From Candidatus Lernaella stagnicola (GTDB lineage Bacteria > Lernaellota > Lernaellaia > Lernaellales > Lernaellaceae), in NCBI GenBank assembly GCA_030765525.1, contig JAVCCK010000029.1, positions 1 through 43,683 of the forward strand: a DNA stretch of 43,683 nt, in the 5' to 3' direction. Below, in pieces: positions 39,741 to 43,683 of the stretch. The notes under the pieces are model-generated. The model was not told the origin of the DNA. It saw only the letters and a list, made by a program, of their open reading frames with translations, and made no database searches. The stretch's first letter is position 1. Every line of letters starts with the position of its first letter. The translations under genes and the position numbers were made by a program.

Positions 39741-40763
39741 ATGGTGGAACGAATTACCAAACGCACAATCATGCCCCCACGGGAGATTTACGCTCTGCTG
39801 GATCGGTACGTCATCGGTCAGGAAGCGGCGAAGCGCGCCGTGGCCGTGGCGGCGTACAACCACCAGAAGCGCGTGGCGGCCGCGCCGCACAGCTTGATCC
39901 GCAAAAGCAACATGCTGCTGATCGGCCCCACCGGCTCGGGCAAAACGCATATTGCCAGGCAACTGGCCAGGGTCCTTGACGTGCCTCTCACCGTGGTCAA
40001 CGCGACCGAATACACCGAGGCCGGCTACTACGGCAAAGACGTCGAGGTGATGGTGGCCGAGTTGCTATTCAAGACCGGCGGTGACGTGGAGAACACGGAG
40101 CGAGGCATCGTCTTCGTGGACGAGATCGACAAAATCGCGCGTCGCAGCCAGGGTGCCCGTACCGGCGCCGGGGCGCGTGACATCGGCGGCGAGGGTGTCC
40201 AGCAAGCGATCTTGAAACTGCTGGAGGCGAACGAGGTCTTCGTGCCGCTTAACGTGACGCAGCACTGGAACAAGCATGATTTCGTGCAGATCGACGTGTC
40301 CAACATCCTGTTTATTTGCGCCGGCACGTTTGCCGATTTGGGGCGCGGTCGCGGGAAGCAGCAGGTGGGGTTCACCAGCCCGGCGGGGCAGGGCGAACAG
40401 GGGAGGGTCGGCACGCGCGATCTGGAGGATTACGGCCTGCTGCCCGAGTTGTTGGGACGCCTGCCGATCGTGGTCGAACTCGGCGATCTGACCGACAACG
40501 AACTCGGCTTGATCCTCACCGACCCGCCGGACGCCATTTGGCGCGAGTACCAGGAGCTGTTTCGTCACGAGGACATCAAGCTGCAAATCACGCAGACGGG
40601 CCGCGAAGCCATTGTTCGCGAAACCCGCCGCCGCAAGATCGGCGCCCGCGGGCTGCGCGCCATCGTCGAAGACATCTTGGCCGAGTTGTCCTTCGAAGCG
40701 CCGGAACACGAGGGCGAAGTCGTGGTTGTCGACGGCGACTACGTACGGCGGCACGTATCATGA
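39741..40763 (+). CDS. ClpX-like AAA+ ATPase lacking the zinc-binding domain
   Basis: A 340-aa protein aligned to ClpX from PREIYALLDRYVIGQEAAKR on. Walker A GPTGSGKT (62-69), Walker B IVFVDEIDK, pore loop GYYG (95-98; ClpX has GYVG), pore-2-like GGEGVQQAILKLLE, arginine finger in LLPELLGRLP (Arg240), and sensor 2 GARGLR. The ClpP-docking position reads VGF (209-211) where ClpX has IGF. The N-terminal zinc-binding adaptor domain of ClpX is missing. So it is a divergent ClpX paralogue, probably an unfoldase with its own substrates; docking to ClpP is not certain. Its stop overlaps the GNAT start (ATGA). Confidence 0.93.
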   Translation: MVERITKRTIMPPREIYALLDRYVIGQEAAKRAVAVAAYNHQKRVAAAPHSLIRKSNMLLIGPTGSGKTHIARQLARVLDVPLTVVNATEYTEAGYYGKDVEVMVAELLFKTGGDVENTERGIVFVDEIDKIARRSQGARTGAGARDIGGEGVQQAILKLLEANEVFVPLNVTQHWNKHDFVQIDVSNILFICAGTFADLGRGRGKQQVGFTSPAGQGEQGRVGTRDLEDYGLLPELLGRLPIVVELGDLTDNELGLILTDPPDAIWREYQELFRHEDIKLQITQTGREAIVRETRRRKIGARGLRAIVEDILAELSFEAPEHEGEVVVVDGDYVRRHVS

Positions 40764-41236
40764 CAGCCGACGTCACGCTGCGGCCGGCGGAAGCGGTCGA
40801 CGCGGCGGCCTGTTTCGACCTCGACCAGGTTTGCTTCGAGTCCGAAATCGCCTTCGGTCGTGAGATGTTCGACGTCTTGGCGCGGCGCGCGGAGGTCTTC
40901 TTGCTCGCGGAGTCTGAGGGCCGAATGGTCGGCTTCGTGATTGCCAACGTCAACGCCGAAGACGACGTCGGGCTGATCGTCACCCTCGATGTTCACCCGG
41001 AGTGGCGGCGTCGCGGTATCGGTTCCTACCTTTTGGAACGGGCGGAAGAAAAGCTCGCGGTGTTTCGGCCGTCGGCGATGTTCCTACAGGTATTCGTGGA
41101 AAACTACGAAGCGTTGGGCCTGTACCAAAAGCACGGCTACAGCACCATTTTACAGATCGATGATTATTATGGTCCGAGAAAAGACGCGCTGTTGATGATG
41201 AAGTCCATGGAGGACGATCAGGTAGATAGCGATTAG
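40760..41236 (+). CDS. GNAT-family N-acetyltransferase (RimI-like)
   Basis: A 158-aa protein. Motif A of the GNAT fold, LDVHPEWRRRGIGSYLLERA, binds acetyl-CoA. The N-terminal part (LRPAEAVDAAACFDLDQVCFE) and the C-terminal NYEALGLYQKHGYSTILQIDDYY fit RimI-like enzymes that acetylate protein N-termini, but the actual substrate is unknown. ATG overlaps the ClpX-like stop by 4 bp. It is followed after 18 bp by the metallophosphoesterase. Confidence 0.9.
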   Translation: MTADVTLRPAEAVDAAACFDLDQVCFESEIAFGREMFDVLARRAEVFLLAESEGRMVGFVIANVNAEDDVGLIVTLDVHPEWRRRGIGSYLLERAEEKLAVFRPSAMFLQVFVENYEALGLYQKHGYSTILQIDDYYGPRKDALLMMKSMEDDQVDSD

Positions 41237-41254
41237 AGGAAGGAACAAGGAACG

Positions 41255-41992
41255 ATGCGTGTCGTCGTGATCTCCGACATTCACGCGAATTACGACGCGT
41301 TGAAGGCAATCGTAAAGGAAACCGAGGCTCTTAAGCCGGACCGTTACGTGTGCCTCGGCGACGTGGTGGGATACTACGCCGAGCCGCAAGAGTGCGTGGA
41401 CCTGGTTCGTGAGATGGACATGATGTGCATTCAGGGCAACCACGACGGCGTCGCCGGGGGTGGGGAAGAACCGGTGGATTTCAACCCGGTGGCTACCGAG
41501 GCCATCCTTTGGACGCGGCAGGCCCTTGATGACGACGCGCGCCGGTGGCTGGCGAATCTACCCACGCAAGGGAAAATCACACCGCAGATATGGATCGTAC
41601 ACGGGTCGCTGCGCGACCGCGACGAGTACATCCTGAGCCGCATGGCGGTCGAGAGCAATTTTCGCTTGATGCGAAGTCTGGTGGAGCCGCGGGTCGTGTT
41701 ATTTGGCCACACGCATCGCCGGGCGGTGTACCGCAGCGTGCACGGCGGCAACGGCATCGCGTTGTGCGGTTTTGAGGATAAGTTAGATACCCGAGACGGT
41801 GGCCGTTACCTGATCAATCCCGGAGGCAGCGGGCAGCCGCGGGACGGCGTTCCCGGTGCCCCCTACGCGATTATCGATGAGGCGATCATCGAATTTCGCC
41901 GCGCACTCTACGATGTGGAGGCCGCCGCGGCCAAGGTTGCAGCCCTGTCTTTCGGCGAACCGCTCGCCGACCGCCTCGTTCGCGGGATGTGA
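41255..41992 (+). CDS. Calcineurin-like metallophosphoesterase (YfcE/MJ0936-like)
   Basis: A 245-aa protein with the dimetal phosphoesterase order: SDIHAN (D…H), LGDVVGY, QGNHDG, VHGSLRD and FGHTHR. The last part (YLINPGGSGQPRDG) is the typical ending of the compact YfcE-like family. No signal peptide, so cytoplasmic. AGGAAGGAAC precedes the ATG. Likely hydrolyses phosphodiesters or nucleotides; specific substrate unknown. Confidence 0.92.
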   Translation: MRVVVISDIHANYDALKAIVKETEALKPDRYVCLGDVVGYYAEPQECVDLVREMDMMCIQGNHDGVAGGGEEPVDFNPVATEAILWTRQALDDDARRWLANLPTQGKITPQIWIVHGSLRDRDEYILSRMAVESNFRLMRSLVEPRVVLFGHTHRRAVYRSVHGGNGIALCGFEDKLDTRDGGRYLINPGGSGQPRDGVPGAPYAIIDEAIIEFRRALYDVEAAAAKVAALSFGEPLADRLVRGM

Positions 41993-42101
41993 AATAAAAA
42001 GCAGTTTGCCTCGTGTGATTGGCTTCGACGACGGTTTCATGTTAAAAAGCGGCGGTTTGACACCTGTCCACGAAGCTTCACGGCGAAGCAGAGGAGGCCC
42101 C

Positions 42102-42404
42102 ATGAAGATACGAGCAATGTGGTGGATGATGGTAGTTGTCGTAATCGCGTTGTTGGTGGCGATGTTCGCCTGCGGTGACGACGATGACGATGACGACAGC
42201 GGTGACGACGACGACAACGACACAAGCGAACCGAATTGTGTCGATGAAGCGCGCCCCTTGGCCGAGGCGTATTGCGAGGAACTGGGTCTGACGGACGAAT
42301 CGGGCGCCGGGCTGGGTTACAGCATTGCCGAATGCGGCGTGATTTGCCCAGAATACTACTACGACGGCGATTGCGCCGACGGGCTGTGCATCTGCTGCAA
42401 ATAA
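42102..42404 (+). CDS. Small lipoprotein: poly-Asp linker plus 8-Cys domain
   Basis: A 100-aa protein. GAGGAGG precedes the ATG. Lipobox MFAC (Cys24), then GDDDDDDDSGDDDDNDT, then a compact domain with eight Cys that ends in CICCK. The pattern lipid anchor - Asp linker - Cys domain is shared with other secreted proteins here. No family recognised. Confidence 0.78.
   Translation: MKIRAMWWMMVVVVIALLVAMFACGDDDDDDDSGDDDDNDTSEPNCVDEARPLAEAYCEELGLTDESGAGLGYSIAECGVICPEYYYDGDCADGLCICCK
42177..42222 (+). repeat. Short Asp-codon tract in the small lipoprotein gene
   Basis: GAC/GAT codons directly behind the lipobox; the shortest of the four Asp tracts in the window. Confidence 0.85.
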
Positions 42405-42490
42405 AGCGCTTGAGGAAAGCCGCCACAATCGGTATTTTCGACTTCTCGATAGTCGGAAACCGGTTGAACTCTTAGCTAGGGGTGGTGGTG

Positions 42491-42835
42491 ATGTACAAAT
42501 TGGAAGTACGGCGGGACGACAAAAACCCGATGACGTTTCTTCTGCGCGAGGGCACGCATTCGATTGGCCGCAATCCGGAAAACGATGTCGTGCTGATCGA
42601 TGCGAGCGTGAGTCGCACTCACTGCTTGCTTTACATCAAGCCGAATTACGTCGAGGTGGAGGATCTGGGCAGCGCCAACGGCGTGATCGTCAACGGCGAG
42701 CGCGTGAGTAGTCGGGTCGAAATCACGATGGATCAGGAATTCCGCATCGGAGAGCTTAGGGTCTTCTTACGGCCCGGCGATTTCCAGGCGACCGCGGAAA
42801 CCACGATTTTTCACCGGGACGACCTGGAAGAATAG
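42491..42835 (+). CDS. FHA-domain protein
   Basis: A 114-aa protein made of a single forkhead-associated domain: HSIGRNPENDVVL (Arg for phosphothreonine binding), ASVSRTHC (Ser-Arg-x-His) and LGSANGVIVNGERV. FHA domains bind phosphothreonine, so the cell should have Ser/Thr protein kinases, although none is in the window. I used ATG 42491 with AGGGGTGG upstream. A GTG nine bases earlier is a possible alternative. Downstream lies an inverted repeat without a T-run at 42850-42874 (GGGGACG/CGTCCCC). Confidence 0.93.
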   Translation: MYKLEVRRDDKNPMTFLLREGTHSIGRNPENDVVLIDASVSRTHCLLYIKPNYVEVEDLGSANGVIVNGERVSSRVEITMDQEFRIGELRVFLRPGDFQATAETTIFHRDDLEE

Positions 42836-42954
42836 GCGGCGCTCGGTTTGGGGACGCCCAGCCGGGCCGTCCCCGGGATAGGTAGTTATTATCGCCTACG
42901 TTCGACCGGACGGGCGATTCAGCAAACCTACGGAAATTTTTTATGAAAAAGGCC

Positions 42955-42982
42955 TTGACTGGCGTCGGGATTTGTCTATAAT
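42955..42982 (+). promoter_or_regulatory. Strong promoter of the tRNA-Thr-Tyr-Gly-tuf unit
   Basis: TTGACT (42955-42960), 16-nt spacer, perfect TATAAT (42977-42982). A G/C-rich discriminator (TTCGGGCCC) follows, as in stable-RNA promoters under stringent control. The first tRNA begins about 37 bp later. Confidence 0.88.
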
Positions 42983-43019
42983 TTCGGGCCCTCGACATGC
43001 GAGGGGGCGAGGCCTGTAT

Positions 43020-43092
43020 GCTGGCGTAGCTCAACTGGTAGAGCAGCGCACTTGTAATGCGCAGGTTGCGGGTTCAAGTCCCATCGCCAGCT
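43020..43092 (+). tRNA. tRNA-Thr (anticodon UGU)
   Basis: Acceptor GCTGGCG/CGCCAGC, D-arm GCTC/GAGC, anticodon stem GCGCA/TGCGC with loop CTTGTAA, T-arm with TTCAAGT. CCA not encoded. Confidence 0.97.
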
Positions 43093-43143
43093 TTCCCTGA
43101 AGGCGCGAGGGAAGTTCTTTTTCAAGTAGACCGTGCAGCATTT

Positions 43144-43226
43144 GGCGAGATACCCGAGTGGCCAAAGGGGGCGGACTGTAAATCCGCTGGCAGTAGCCTA
43201 CGGTGGTTCGAATCCACCTCTCGCCA
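43144..43226 (+). tRNA. tRNA-Tyr (anticodon GUA)
   Basis: Acceptor GGCGAGA/TCTCGCC with A73, anticodon loop CTGTAAA, and the long variable arm expected for tRNA-Tyr (CTGGCAGTAGCCTACGG region). CCA not encoded. Confidence 0.97.
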
Positions 43227-43286
43227 AAAGCATGCATGAGGGACGCGATTAGCGCGGTAGGAACCTCATGGGCTTTGCAACGGCGT

Positions 43287-43360
43287 GCGGGAATAGCTCA
43301 GTTGGCTAGAGCATCAGCCTTCCAAGCTGAGGGTCGCGGGTTCGAATCCCGTTTCCCGCT
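43287..43360 (+). tRNA. tRNA-Gly (anticodon UCC)
   Basis: Acceptor GCGGGAA/TTCCCGC with T73, anticodon loop CTTCCAA, T-loop TTCGAAT. Order Thr(UGU)-Tyr(GUA)-Gly(UCC)-tuf matches the E. coli tufB operon, except that the fourth tRNA (Thr-GGU) is absent. Confidence 0.97.
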
Positions 43361-43496
43361 TTCCCTTCACCGAGCGGCCTGCGGTTCCAGCCGGTTGGTA
43401 ACGATAGGCGACTTTGGCATCCGCGACTTGGCGTAACTCATTGCAAGGAAATAGACGAAAGAAACAAACGCTATTTAGAGGAATCCGGAGGGCATC

Positions 43497-43683
43497 ATGG
43501 CGAAGGCGAAATTTGAGCGCACGAAGCCACACGTAAACATTGGGACGATTGGTCATATCGATCACGGCAAGACAACGCTGACGGCGGCGATTACCAAGAC
43601 GCTGGCGGCGAAGGGTTTGGCGGACTATGTGTCCTTCGAAAACATCGATAAAGCCCCGGAAGAGCGGGAACGCGGGATCACGA
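43497..43683 (+). CDS. tuf: Elongation factor Tu (3' end outside window)
   Basis: The first 62 codons of EF-Tu: [31 protein letters not shown], with the G1 motif GHIDHGKT (most EF-Tu have GHVDHGKT), and near the end of the visible part EERERGIT, the switch I region. Cytoplasmic GTPase that brings aminoacyl-tRNA to the ribosome. CCGGAGGG lies upstream of the ATG. It follows three tRNAs in a likely single transcript. Confidence 0.98.
   Translation, partial: MAKAKFERTKPHVNIGTIGHIDHGKTTLTAAITKTLAAKGLADYVSFENIDKAPEERERGIT

Noticed and set aside
39741..40763. HslU rather than ClpX
   Set aside because: The VENTERGIVFVDEIDK, EGVQQAILKLLE and NILFICAGTFADL segments follow ClpX. The HslU I-domain and a neighbouring hslV are absent.
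42850..42874. Terminator after the FHA gene
   Set aside because: The inverted repeat GGGGACG/CGTCCCC is good but no T-run follows, so I noted it only in the FHA entry.

Overview
The window (GC-rich, roughly 60%, with lower-GC islands) comes from a diderm bacterium. It encodes a TonB-dependent receptor, at least nine probable lipoproteins with lipoboxes, and a tRNA-Thr/Tyr/Gly-tuf cluster like the one in proteobacteria. The many secreted proteins with poly-Asp/Asn segments and Cys-rich modules resemble those of Myxococcota and related deltaproteobacterial or uncultured lineages. That placement is inference; no rRNA is present.

Layout. 1-2.3 kb: the 3' part of a TPR/metallo-beta-lactamase fusion, then an orphan coding remnant. 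2.3-5.9 kb (minus): an operon of a ribbon-helix-helix-like regulator, ATP sulfurylase (sat), an alkaline-phosphatase-superfamily phosphodiesterase and APS kinase (cysC). It starts at a promoter whose spacer is a perfect palindrome and ends at a strong terminator. Together sat and cysC make PAPS. 6.0-10.6 kb: a giant beta-propeller lipoprotein with a broken rubrerythrin 3' end just upstream of it. 10.6-13.2 kb (minus): five consecutive ferritin-like/rubrerythrin genes. 13.3-13.6 kb: tRNA-Lys and tRNA-Glu with promoter and terminator.

13.6-17.0 kb (minus): a transglutaminase-like/TPR lipoprotein, a methyltransferase and an SGNH hydrolase with a poly-Asp tail. 17.2-18.6 kb (minus): a probable toxin-antitoxin-chaperone (TAC) module: HigB-like toxin, HigA-like antitoxin and SecB-like chaperone with an unusual Lys-rich tail. 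18.7-28.5 kb (minus): a toroid-like lipoprotein, a multipass membrane protein, a 13-repeat propeller protein with Cys-rich modules, and a TonB receptor. 28.7-33.4 kb (plus): a DUF2079-like membrane protein, a GH43-like glycosidase and two secreted proteins. 33.4-38.1 kb: a purple-acid-phosphatase-like lipoprotein, a Na+/Ca2+ exchanger family protein, a small membrane protein, a 22-Cys lipoprotein and SppA.

38.7-42.0 kb (plus): a tightly packed operon including a ClpX paralogue without the zinc domain, a GNAT acetyltransferase and a metallophosphoesterase. Then come a small Asp/Cys-rich lipoprotein and an FHA protein. The window ends with tRNA-Thr(UGU), tRNA-Tyr(GUA), tRNA-Gly(UCC) and the start of tuf.

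The strongest candidates for an interesting system are the TAC module, the five-paralogue ferritin-like operon with its displaced remnant, and a set of secreted proteins ending in an Asp-rich tract plus a terminal Cys motif.
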